In this document: positions 45,601 through 55,796 of the stretch, piece after piece
How the letters are laid out: each line of letters starts with the position of its first letter
Numbering within the stretch: position 1 is the first letter of the stretch
NCBI GenBank assembly: GCA_026168455.1
Contig: CM047428.1
Location: forward strand, 35,143,255 to 35,207,254
Origin: Theocolax elegans
Lineage: Eukaryota; Arthropoda; Insecta; Hymenoptera; Cerocephalidae
Length of the DNA stretch: 64,000 bases
Reading direction: 5' to 3'
Notes under the pieces: model-generated
Told to the model about the DNA's origin: nothing
What the model saw: the letters and a program-made list of their open reading frames with translations, nothing else
Database searches by the model: none
Program-made: the position numbers and the translations under genes

Positions 45601-45930
45601 CTTAATAAGTAGATTCTGCTTAAAAATAAAATGTTTTAAGTCTGTTATTATATACATGCTGTCAGATTAAATTTAATATGTTAAATGTTAATATCCATCA
45701 TATTTGCATATATTAACAATACATATTTTATTAGTTACACTATTGTTACACTATTATTACCTTTGTAACAGTATTGGTATTCTCTCACAAGGGAAGTACT
45801 TGACCTTCGGAAACGGATATATCTTATCCTAACCTTGGCATATCTTTTGGAATATAATAATTTGAAGAAAGCCAAGTTATTACTTGCCAATTGCCACTTT
45901 TACGAAAGTGAGCGACATCTGACAATACCC
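45601..45930. other. AT-rich DNA, nothing recognised
   Basis: Contains TGTTACACTATTGTTACAC and ATTACCTTTGTAACAGTATT near 45,735-45,780, possibly an extension of the preceding motif cluster. No gene. Confidence 0.45.
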
Positions 45931-46207
45931 TACTAGCACACAACGTTGTAGCAACGTTGTGGCAACGTTGTTATAAAAGTTGTTGAAACGTTGGAACAAC
46001 GTTGCTACAACGTGGGATATGTCCGCTAAGATTTATGTAAGTTGCTGCGATAGGTGGAAATAACATTGTAACAACGTTTGAGCAACGTTGAAAATGCTTT
46101 GAAAAATGTATTTCATAGAAAAATTTAAAAAATGTCCTGGGTAAGCAAAAAAATACATTTTTAAATGCACAAAATTTTAACTAATAATAAAAATAAAAAA
46201 AAATTTT

Positions 46208-46281
46208 CAACCCGCGGGAATTGAACCTCGAATCTTCAGCTCCGAAGGCTTGCTCTCTACCAACTGAGCTATTTTGTTGTT
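46208..46281 (-). other. tRNA-like sequence, left arm of foldback
   Basis: Best-preserved of the family: A-box TAGCTCAGTTGGTAGAG, loop CTTCGGA (anticodon TCG, Arg), AGC/GCT closing stem, B-box GGTTCAATTCC. The stretch CTTCGGA...GAAGATT...GGTTC follows insect tRNA-Arg(TCG) closely. Acceptor stem pairs four bases and the T-stem two. Confidence 0.65.
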
Positions 46282-46367
46282 CCTGTCATTAAATTAACTT
46301 TTGGTTATATAAACTACTATCAAAATATGCTCCGAAATTAATAACCTAAAGTTTATTTAATGACAGG

Positions 46368-46441
46368 AACAACAAAATAGCTAAGTTGGTAGAGAGCAAG
46401 CCTTCGTAGCTGAAGATCCGAGGTTCAATTCCCGCGGGTTG
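46368..46441 (+). other. tRNA-like sequence, right arm of foldback
   Basis: Inverted partner of 46,208-46,281 with four differences (CTAAGTTGG for CTCAGTTGG, CTTCGTA for CTTCGGA). The two modules point away from each other and are separated by an 86-bp loop region. Confidence 0.65.
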
Positions 46442-46576
46442 AAAATATTTTTTTTTTATTAGTTAAAATTTTGTGCATTTAAAAATGTATTCTTTTGCTT
46501 GCCCAGGACATTTTTTAAATTTTTCTATGCTATACATTTTTCAAAGGCATTTTCAACGTTGCTTAAAAGTTATCAC

Positions 46577-46783
46577 TGTGAGAATAGAGCAATCTGCGTC
46601 AGCGTTGCGTTTTGTGACCACGGTATCTTCGGTGGCTCTACTTGTGTATACAAGTCAGTGTCGCTTACCAAGTTAGTATGTTCTGTGCTTCCGGGCATTA
46701 AAGACGCGTCCAACCTTATTTAGTTAATAAACTTCTTTCATATTTATTACTCTGCTTATATTATTTCACCCTAGAACCCAACA
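46577..46783 (+). mobile_element. Copia 5' LTR (207 bp)
   Basis: Starts TGTGAGAATAG and ends GAACCCAACA. AATAAA at 46,726-46,731. It is followed at once by TGTTATGGACACC; Copia elements use the anticodon arm of initiator tRNA-Met as primer (site with GGTTATGGGC), and the shared GTTATGG supports a primer site here, although the match is short. Left boundary is fixed by comparison with the uninterrupted foldback arm. Confidence 0.7.
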
Positions 46784-47058
46784 TGTTATGGACACCAGAC
46801 CCGCTTCCATTGCGCGAGTGTTATATTAAGTGAATAAGTGGAAAGTGAGTGCGAAAGCCAAATTGCTTGCGCAGTTGAAAATTGACGAGTCTCCTTCAAG
46901 GAAGGGTATTTGAAAAATTTTGCGCTAATTAAGACTCAAAATGAGTAAGTACTTATAATATATAAGTAATTATTAAAATTTAATAAGACAACCGTGAATA
47001 ATCGAGATTTTAAGAAAGTGCGTAGTAGTTTGAGATTCCTGAATTCACGACGGCGTCC

Positions 47059-47148
47059 AAGATGGCGGCCGCGTCCTCCCGCCAAAACGGCAAAAATTAA
47101 AGATGGCGATCGCGTTTTCCCGCGCAATATAATAAATTAAGATGGCGA
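47059..47148 (+). promoter_or_regulatory. Three AAGATGGCG motifs in the Copia leader
   Basis: AAGATGGCGG at 47,059, AAGATGGCGA at 47,100 and again at 47,139, about 40 bp apart, each followed by CGCGT or GGCGT. AAGATGGCGGC is the consensus of YY1/Pho factors. A regulatory role is inferred from the motif alone. Confidence 0.4.
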
Positions 47149-47339
47149 TGGCGTCCTGTTGTTGAAAATAAATTTTGAAAGATTTGGCAACATTGTAGTG
47201 ACGCGATAGTTAATACGAGTAGTAAATCTTACAACGCAATAGCGTTCACGCGCGTAGAGTGAGAGAGACGGCGCTACTCGCGCATCCTAAGACTAGTAGA
47301 GAACGCGATAGACTCTCGCGGGCAAGAGAGAGGGCATTA

Positions 47340-47748
47340 TAGCCATCGCGCACGAAAGAGAGAGGAAAGTAACGAGAGTAATGAGAGTGGCAGACCTGGA
47401 AAGAAATGGAGAGATTTCCAGAGTAGACCGAGAGTAGCCTTGAGATCGAGGGGAAGCTCTAGAAACCCTAGAGGCAACAGAGGCTTCCGTGGAAATTTCA
47501 AGTTCCAAGGTGGAAAAAGGAACAGCCACAAAGGAGCCACTATGATGGCTTATCCTGAAGACAATTCTGACAAAGGTAAAGATAATTTAAGATACGATGA
47601 GATTAATTACAATTTAAAGTGCGATGCCTATTACAGCAATTTAAGAAAAATAGCTAACGTTTGCGATTCTAATGATTCTGTAAAACCTAAAGATATGTTA
47701 GTTAAATTCATAGCTGATTCGGGAGCGACCGAATCGAATAAAGCTTAG
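47340..47748 (+). pseudogene. Copia gag C terminus and protease remnant
   Basis: A basic Arg/Gly-rich stretch (SRNPRGNRGFRGNFKFQ) follows the leader, as expected of a nucleocapsid region, and then the protease active-site motif FIADSGATES. The frame stops soon after at a TAG at 47,746-47,748. Most of gag and any CCHC knuckle are missing, the leader running almost straight into this part, so an internal deletion has occurred. Confidence 0.65.
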
Positions 47749-47789
47749 ACGAAAACAAGACAGGCAAAATTAAATCTGCAAATAAAGTT

Positions 47790-49191
47790 GGTAATTTGAA
47801 TATATCGGGTGTTGGTAATGTTAAATTTAAAACTTGTAATGATAAAGAATCCATTTTAAATAACGTAATTTATTCTGAAGATTTGTCTGAAAATTTACTA
47901 TCCCTACGACAATTTGTAGATCAGGGACTTAAGATCTATCTAGATAGCAAGAGAATTAATATATTTAATCCTATTACGAAACGCCATTTAATAACGGGAT
48001 TTTATAAAGCGCCATTTTGGCAAATTGTATTAAAAGTTACAAACAAACGTGATAATGAACCTGAAAGGTCAAACTCCGCATCATTAGATAGTTCGTTAAC
48101 AGCTGACTATAACGTTAAAGATAGAGATATACGTTAGAAAATGACGAAATTGTATTTAAGACAAACAATGAGAATTGTACCGATATTATAAACACTCTGA
48201 ATAATCGGAAAATTGATAATTTAATTAAAGATATGGAAATAGCTGAAAATAAAGAGATAGAATATGAACCGAGATTAACAAATAAAGAAAGAAAACTAAG
48301 TGATGGTATGAAATGGCATTTTAGATTAGGCCATGCAGTAAATTATATTAAGAAATTTATAAGCTTGAATTCGGAATTAATTAAAGAAAATGTTAAGATT
48401 GATGATAAAGAAATTATTGAATGTGAAACGTGTCTATTAACTAAATCATGTAAACTGCCATTTAATGCTATTAGAAATAGAGCGATAGAACCAATGCAAA
48501 TAATATACGCTGATGTTATGGGTCCAATCAGCCCTGTATCGCATCCGAAAGGTTACAGATTTATTGTTTTATTTATAGACGATCATTCAAGAGCAGCTTT
48601 AGCATATCCGGTTAAACATAAAAGCGAAACGTCATATTGCTTAGAATAGTGTGTTAAGAGTATGAGAAATGTCATTGGTTCAAATAATAAAGTGTGTTTT
48701 CTAAGATGCGACCAAGGAACCGAGTTCACTGGTAAAGAGACCGGTAAAGTACTTGAGAATATAGGTGCGGAATCGCAACTAGCATGTCCGGATACACCTG
48801 AGCACAATGGTGTGGCCGAAAGATTTAACAGAACATTAGAGATGAAAGTAAGAGCCATGATGTTTGATTCTGGCGTACCAGCTTATATGTGGGATGTCGC
48901 AATAAAGGCTGCTGTATACGTATATAATCGATCACCACATAAAGCCATAGATATGACTGAACCACTTAAGAAATTGGCTCCTCAGTACAAGTTTGATATA
49001 AATCAACTTAAGAGATTTGGATGTGTCACATTCATGAGAATAGCAAGAAGTGCAAATATGAAGTTTGGAACTCAAGGAATCAAAGGTTTCCTAATTGGCT
49101 ATATACAGACAGGATATGTAATATATGTACCTGAAGAAAATAAATTGTACGAGAACAGACATGTTAAATTTATAGAAAGTTACGTGTATAA
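47790..49191 (+). pseudogene. Copia integrase region, frameshifted and with an in-frame stop
   Basis: First block 47,796-48,137 is the segment after protease (NLLSLRQFVDQGLKIYLDSK). After a frameshift, 48,233-49,201 gives the gag-pre-integrase zinc motif (WHFRLGH...CETCLLTKSC) and the integrase core with D in YADVMGP, D in CDQGTEF and E in HNGVAERFNRTL. A TAG at 48,647-48,649 interrupts the core between the first and second Asp in the same frame. The C-terminal Copia motifs RFGC, GIKGFLIGY and HVKFIE are kept. Coding breaks off at the LINE insertion after residues SYVY. Confidence 0.85.
49181..49191 (+). repeat. LINE target-site duplication, left
   Basis: TACGTGTATAA in the Copia integrase C-terminal coding region. 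The same 11 bases follow the LINE tail at 63,272-63,282, and also at 59,495-59,505. Removing the LINE restores the reading SYVYKDY across the join. Confidence 0.85.
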
Positions 49192-49910
49192 CCTCTCCTA
49201 GGGGTTGTGGGACCTTGACGAAGTTCGGGTCAGGGAGGCTGGGACCCTATTAGGAGCAATCCCTTAGGGAACTTAAATCCCTGGTCCCGAGCGGGTGGAG
49301 AGGCTTAATTTCCGGGATTTTGGGGCTAAAGGCCCTGACTCTCCCGGCTGTCACGGATCGGGTATGGGTCTCGATCACTTGCCTGGATCTCCCTATTAGG
49401 AACTCTCCTGGGCCGGCGCCGGGACTCTCCCCCTGCCCTGGAAGGATGCGGAGGATGGGGGGGCGGAGGTCCGCTGTTACCCCAGCCTGACCTTGGCCTA
49501 CCCCTTCTCTGGGTCCGATGAAGGGGGGGGCCGATGAAGGACGGACGGGGGTTCAGGGCTGACTTGTCCCCCTTATTTGAGGGGTCCAAGGAAGCTCAAC
49601 GATTCCGGAGAGAACCAAAGAACAACCCCCTATCTGGACGTGGTGGACCTGGATAGGTAGATACACCCCCCCAATCTGAGTGTGTTAAGCGACCCGTGCC
49701 GAGCAGACTGGTTGGCCCCTGGGGGTAACTAGGGGTCGTTAACGGAGCCTTGGGGATACCGGGCGCCCTCCCCAAGTAATTAGCCTTACCCGTCGAAAGA
49801 CATAATACGGCATGAGGCTCTGCCGGGGTTGACGATATTTCCTCCATACTCGTGGGACCAAAAATGGAGAAATTTTTAAAAAAACAAAATAAAAATAACA
49901 AAAGGTCCCA
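49192..49910 (+). other. LINE 5' untranslated region
   Basis: GC-rich, starting CCTCTCCTAGGGGTTGTGGG right after the target site. It includes G-rich runs (GATGGGGGGGCGG, AAGGGGGGGGCCG) and changes to A-rich AAAAAAACAAAATAAAAATA just before the internal join at about 49,912. Minus-strand open frames of 87-101 codons have no domain. Confidence 0.65.
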
Positions 49911-49912
49911 GG

Positions 49913-51029
49913 TTCCCAGGCTTCTCGGAGCTAGGAACTGATAACAGGAAAATAATCGATTTCAGGAACAGATAGAAGGCGTCGCAGTGGCGCTGCCATC
50001 AAGACCTGGCAAAGGTTATTATCACTGAAGATAGGGTGAAATGGGCTATACGCTCCTTTCGACCCTACAAATCCCCTGGTACGGATGAAATTTTTGTGGT
50101 TCTTCTTCAGAGGGCAGAGGATTGTATCCTAGGGCCGCTGATGAAGATCTTCAGAGCCAGCCTCGTTCTTGGTCACGTGCCTGTAGCGTGGCAGGGAGTG
50201 AGGGTGGTTTTCATCCCGAAAGCGGGAAGACAAAGTTACACCACACCGAAGGATTTTCGGCCTATCAGTCTGACCTCATTCATACTAAAGAGTTTGGAAA
50301 GGCTGGTAGATAGATTCTTAAGGGACGGGGTCTTGAAAAACAAGCCTCTGAACAAGGATCAACATGCCTACAGAGCAGGACACTCAACGGAGACCGCTCT
50401 ATATAGGGCTAAGCAGCTCATCCATAAACGACTTGAATGTGGAGATTTCGCAGTGGCGGTTGCAATGGACATAGAGGGGGCCTTCAACAATACGTCTCGG
50501 GGGGTCATCAAGTCAGCAATGATTGATCACGGAATTCCCGAGATGCTTGTTGAATGGACATGCCACATGCTAGGAAACCGCCTGCTGGAAACTACCAAAG
50601 GGGACACCACTATCAGAGGCAATGTTAATTCAGGTTGCCCACAAGGAGGGGTGATATTACCCCTCCTATGGTGTCTTGTAGTAGATAACTTATTAGGTAC
50701 GCTATCAAGTAATGGTCACCAAGTAGTGGGCTATGCTGATGACATTTTAAGCATCGGACGTGGACCCTTCCTGCAAACCGTCTTGGAGCGTCTTCAACAG
50801 GCCATAAACCTTGTTGCAAAATGGTGCAAAGATAAAGGGCTTAATGTCAACCCGGATAAAACTGAGGTAGTTGTCTTCACCAAGAAATACAAATGGGCCA
50901 CTAACTTTGCCCTAAAACTTAATGGTCAGTCTCTTAATATATCAAAAGAGATGAAATACCTCGGAGTCATCTTTGACAGCAAACTGTCATGGAAGAGGCA
51001 TCTTGAGGATAAAAGCCGAAAATTTATCA
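49913..51029 (+). pseudogene. LOA ORF2 fragment: linker and reverse transcriptase
   Basis: Begins inside ORF2 at TTCCCAGGCTTCTCGGAGC and ends in the thumb region at AAATTTATCAATGG. A TAG replaces a Trp codon near 49,975 (CAGATAGAAGG). From 50,036 the frame is open through motifs FRPISLT, MDIEGAFNN, GCPQGGVILPLLW and GYADDILS. It has neither endonuclease nor RNase H. The final ATG at 51,030 is shared with the start of the next ORF1, across the join. Confidence 0.8.
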
Positions 51030-52120
51030 ATGGGTCCGCCCCCGAAGGAAGCCGAGGCTCACGCCAACGCGACCCAAAGGGAGGCGACCCAAACCCCCGT
51101 AACCAATCCTCTGTCTCTGTCTCTAGAGGCTGGGAACCCTGGTGCTTCGGCGCTAAGGGGTCCACTAGCCCATGAGACTGGAGATACGACAGCCAAGGAG
51201 GGACCTCAAATCCCCCAGATGGACTACTCGGCTCCTGAGGCTGTGACCTCTGGCTCTACAGAGCCAGAGGGTCTACGTGCCCCCGAACCTGGTAGTTCAC
51301 ACAGCCTTCCGGTGTTTGGCCTACATCTACCGACCAGGAAGTGTGGGGCCTACCGGAAGAAATTGAAAAAACTGAAGGCGGAGGCTGGCGAGGCCAACAA
51401 AGATGGCCCACCAAGCACAGTGTCGAACCAAACCCCGGCGATTACGAAGAGGAGGAAAGAGGCTAGAGACTCGCCCCTCGGAGCATCGCCGGGCAACAAA
51501 AGACACTGTGGCCCGCCGAGTTCACAGAAGGGACCAGGGGCTAGTGCTGAGCCCAAAGGAGCTCACAAGGGAGGACTTACGGCCGCACAAAGGTCCAACC
51601 CTCTCATGTGGTCCTGACCGCTGAGAACTATCCTGAGGTGCCTCTCACCCAGGAGGATCTCGGCAAAGTCAGGACCGCCTTAGAGAGGTCTTGAAGACCA
51701 CCCCACCGCGCAATACCCGAGATTTGAATCATCGGGCTGCGTCGGGGGAGCTCTGGTCTTCGAGGCCTCGAACCAAATATCCAGGGAATGGCTGCTCTCC
51801 AAAGCGGCCTCCCTGATGCCCGAGGGGGTAGCTTTCAAGGCAGGAGGGACTGAGCTCCTCCAGAAAATGCTGAAGGCAGTGGTCTGGCTCCCTAAGCCAA
51901 TAGAGGAGTCGGCCTTAGTGCTGCGGCGCCTGGAGGAGTTCAACCCCTCCCTTAAAACATCATGCTGGAGAGCTATCAACCTCTCGGATGAATCAGGAAG
52001 GCAAGAGAGGGAGGACTCCTACCTCCGAATTTTCTTGCTGCCTGAGTCCCAAGTCAGGGCCCTTAAGGCCCTAGACTTTAGACCCTGGCTGGACCTGGAC
52101 GAGTTACATTTAAAGTGACT
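51030..52120 (+). pseudogene. LOA ORF1 (DUF4780-type), frameshifted
   Basis: First frame 51,030-51,617: hydrophilic, Pro/Glu-rich N terminus, then a basic segment CGAYRKKLKKLKAE at about residues 109-122. After two frame changes the DUF4780-like part follows: ENYPEVPLTQEDLGKV, then WLLSKAASLMPEGV, LPKPIEESALVLRRLEEFNP and SYLRIFLLPESQVRALKALD. A G missing near 52,098 (CTGGACGAG versus CTGGGACGAG) alters the last residues. This protein is thought to bind element RNA in the ribonucleoprotein particle. No CCHC knuckle is seen. The ATG may come from the neighbouring fragment, so the true N terminus is unknown. Confidence 0.7.
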
Positions 52121-52171
52121 CAGAAAGGTCCGCCGGGGGAGGTGGTTGAGATGGAGGTGGAGAGCACATAA

Positions 52172-55100
52172 TTGGCTCCTCCAACTCTGTCAATAACCCA
52201 AATTAACTTGCACCATAGCAAAGGCGCCTCTGCAATATTGCAGAGAAGCATGGCTACGGTGCACACAGGCCTCTCGCTAATCCAAGAGCCTTGGATTGTG
52301 AAGGGGTCCATCAAAGGACTAGGTAGCCTACAATGCTACAGAGACCCGACAGCAGACAGACCAAGGGCAAGGCATTGTCTGCAAGGGACTAAATAGTGTC
52401 CCTCTTTGGGATTTCTGTACAAAAGATTTAATGGTGGTTTCCATTAACGTAAAGGAGATGGGTAGGCTTATCATTGTCTCAGCCTACTTTCCCTATGAAG
52501 ACACCGATGTTCCGCCGAAGGAGGTTGTCAGGTTGATTAGCCACTGCCAGGAACATAACTGGCCAATCCTAATAGGATGTGATGCAAATGCGCATCATGA
52601 ACTATGGGGTAGCTCAAATGTGAATAAGAGGGGATCCGCACTGGTGGACTATCTTGTCACCACGGAGCTGGACATTCTCAATACCGGAAGTAAACCTACT
52701 TTCCAAAATGCTGTAAGGGCGGAGGTCATTGATATTTCACTATGTTCCTCGGCCCTTTCTGACAGAATTAAAAGCTGGAGGGTCACGGACGAGCCGACGC
52801 TGTCGGATCATGCTCAGATCGCCATGGAATTGGTGGGGGAGTGTGGTCCGCTGGAAGAGCTTCGGTTCCTCAGAAACCCCAGACATACCAACTGGGAGGG
52901 TTTCGGACGGGACCTGGAAAGGAACCTTGAGGACCTTCCAGGTGCCATAAGAGACATTCCCATGCTGGAGAAGGCAGCGCAGAAGCTGACTGAAGCACTC
53001 CGCCAAGCCTTCGAGAATAACTGTCCACTAAGTAGGAGGAAGCCTAAAGGCCAAATCCGCTGGTGGTCAGGTAAACTAGAACTATTGAGAAGATCCATAC
53101 GGAAACCTTCTCAAAAAGGCCAGACAAGGGAAAATTCCTTGGAACACTTATAAAAGGAAAGAGATCGGTACAGATCCGAAATCGGAAGAGCACAGAAGGA
53201 AAGCTGGGCCGCTTTCTGCGAGGAGGTTGAGGGCGGAAACGAGGCTTCAAGACTGGACATGATTCTGTCCAAGAACCCGGAAGCTGCCCTTGGCTCGCTC
53301 AAGCTTCCAGATAATAAGTTCTCAACTTCTGACGAGGATACCCTATTGTACCTGATCAGTAGCCACTTCCCAGGCTTCTCGGAGCTAGGAACTGATAACA
53401 GGAAATAATCGATTCAGGAACAGATGGAAGGCGTCGCAGTGGCGCTGCCATCAAGAACCTGGCAAAGGTTATTAATCACTGAAGATAGGGTGAAATGGGC
53501 TATACGCTCCTTTCGACCCTACAAATCCCCTGGTACGGATGAAATTTTTGTGGTTCTTCTTTCAGAGGGCAGAGGATTGTATCCTAGGGCCGCTGATGAA
53601 GATCTTCAGAGCCAGCCTCGTTCTTGGTCACGTGCCTGTAGCGTGGCAGGGAGTGAGGGTGGTTTCATCCCGAAAGCGGGAAGACAAAGTTACACCACAC
53701 CGAAGGATTTTCGGCCTATCAGTCTGACCTCATTCATACTAAAGAGTTTGGAAAGGCTGGTAGATAGATTCTTAAGGGACGGGGTCTTGAAAAACAAGCC
53801 TCTGAACAAGGATCAACATGCCTACAGAGCAGGACACTCAACGGAGACCGCTCTATATAGGGCTAAGCAGCTCATCCATAAACGACTTGAATGTGGAGAT
53901 TTCGCAGTGGCGGTTGCAATGGACATAGAGGGGGCCTTCAACAATACGTCTCGGGGGGTCATCAAGTCAGCAATGATTGATCACGGAATTCCCGAGATGC
54001 TTGATGAATGGACATGCCACATGCTAGGAAACCGCCTGCTGGAAACTACCAAAGGGGACACCACTATCAGAGGCAATGTAATTCAGGTTTGCCCACAAGG
54101 AGGGGTGATATTACCCCTCCTATGGTGTCTTGTAGTAGATAACTTATTAGGTACGCTATCAAGTAATGGTCACCAAGTAGTGGGCTATGCTGATGACATA
54201 TTAAGCATCGGACGTGGACCCTTCCTGCAAACCGTCTTGGAGCGTCTTCAACAGGCCATAAACCTTGTTGCAAAATGGTGCAAAGATAAAGGGGCTTAAT
54301 GTCAACCCGGATAAAACTGAGGTAGTTGTCTTCACCAGAAATACAAATGGGCCACTAACTTTGCCCTAAAACTTAATGGTCAGTCTCTTAATATATCAAA
54401 AAGAGATGAAATACCTCGGAGTCATCTTTGACAGCAAACTGTCATGGAAGAGGCATCTTGAGGATAAAAGCCGAAAATTTATCAATGGACTCTGGCAGCT
54501 CAGAAGGGCCATTGGTAGAAATTGGGGACTAAAACCAGCCACAACTAAATGGTTGTACAATGCAGTTCTCAAACCCAGACTGTTGTATGCAGCTACAATA
54601 TGGGGGGAGAGAATAGCACTCAGATCTGCAATCTCTCAATTAGAGAGGCTGAGAGGCCTTGTGCTGAGATGCGCCCTGGGAACGGCTAAGGCTTCGCCGA
54701 CGGCTGCCCTAGGGGCTCTTCTGGGCATAGAGCCCTTAGCCCTCACGATTGAAGCAGAGGCAGCCAAAGGACTCCTCAGAGTTGTAGGAGGGGCGGAGGA
54801 AAGGGGGAAGACATTGGGAGCCAATTTCTATGGAGGCCTGCAAGACATGCCCATGGACAAGGCGACTACTGTCCACCTCTTTGACAAGAAATACAGGATC
54901 AGTCTTCCTTCAAAAGAAGACTGGACATCTCAAAATCAAGGCTCAACTTCCCGGCATCTGGAGAGGTCTGGTATACAGACGGCTCAAAGGAATGCGGGAG
55001 GCTCAGGAGCCGGTGTCTACAGAGGAGGGATGGAAAGGACCAGACCATACCGCTCGGAGCGTACAACGACTGTGCACCACAGTGGAGCTGCTGGCCATCA

Positions 55101-55397
55101 TCTACTGTACACACTGGGCGGGCCTCCTACAAAGCCAGGGAGCATCTGTATATCTGCTCGGACAGTAGGAGTTGCTTTAGAAGCCCTGGACGCACCTGTC
55201 ATACAGATCCCACTGGTGACGGAGTGCCACCATGCTCTGAATGAACTGGCTGGCTGCCGCTCTGTGACCTACTATGGGTGCCAAGTCACATTGGCATCAG
55301 GGGAAACGAAGTGGCAGACAGACTTGCCAAACAAGCAAGCAGGGAACGGTTCATTGGACCGGAGCCAATTGTTGGCATCTGCAACTCGGAATTCGTA
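52172..55397 (+). pseudogene. LOA ORF2, copy A, multiply frameshifted
   Basis: Endonuclease (QINLHHSKG, QEPW, GCDANAHHELWGS, SDHAQ), linker, reverse transcriptase and most of RNase H are present in pieces. Breaks include an extra A near 52,370 (GGGCAAGGCATTG), extra or missing bases near 53,100-53,150, 53,400 and 53,570, an extra G near 54,294 and disorder from 54,930 to 55,200 across RNase H. It ends inside the post-RNase H region at SEFVKIT, where the sequence jumps into ORF1 (REWLLSK). It carries the ILPLLW and ADDILS variants. Confidence 0.8.
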
Positions 55398-55404
55398 AAG
55401 ATAA

Positions 55405-55796
55405 CCAGGGAATGGCTGCTCTCCAAAGCGGCCTCCCTGATGCCCGAGGGGGTAGCTTTCAAGGCAGGAGGGACTGAGCTCCTCCAGAAAATGCTGAAGG
55501 CAGTGGTCTGGCTCCCTAAGCCAATAGAGGAGTCGGCCGTAGTGCTGCGGCGCCTGGAGGAGTTCAACCCCTCCCTTAAAACATCATGCTGGAGAGCTAT
55601 CAACCTCTCGGATGAATCAGGAAGGCAAGAGAGGGAGGACTCCTACCTCCGAATCTTCTTGCTGCCTGAGTCCCAAGTCAGGGCCCTTAAGGCCCTAGAC
55701 TTTAGACCCTGGCTGGACCTGGGACGAGTTACATTTAAAGTGACTCAGAAAGGTCCGCCGGGGGAGGTGGTTGAGATGGAGGTGGAGAGCACATAA
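55405..55796 (+). pseudogene. LOA ORF1 C-terminal fragment joined to copy B ORF2
   Basis: Corresponds to the DUF4780-like C-terminal part from REWLLSKAASL to the end KGPPGEVVEMEVEST, stop TAA at 55,794-55,796. The frame is open upstream into the tail of copy A ORF2, so a chimeric frame from 55,278 exists. The next codon after the stop, TTG, is already in the endonuclease frame of ORF2. Confidence 0.75.

Larger units (their letters stand above)
45931..46576. mobile_element. CAACGTTG foldback element with two head-to-head tRNA-like modules, right arm cut by Copia
   Basis: Left arm starts CTAGCACACAACGTTG at 45,932 with the CAACGTTG array, then AT-rich DNA and a minus-strand tRNA-like. The arms meet near 46,323 and the right arm repeats the order in reverse with a plus-strand tRNA-like at 46,368, reaching TTTTCAACGTTGCTTAAAAG. 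There the Copia LTR begins, exactly where the intact arm (compare 15,850) would continue AACGTTATTTCC. Each arm is about 320-390 bp. No protein coded. Confidence 0.8.

Noticed and set aside
49326..49901. Minus-strand proteins of 87-101 codons in the LINE 5' region, and minus-strand frames across ORF2
   Set aside because: Shadows of GC-rich UTR or of the coding frame on the plus strand; no domain and not conserved between copies beyond the DNA.
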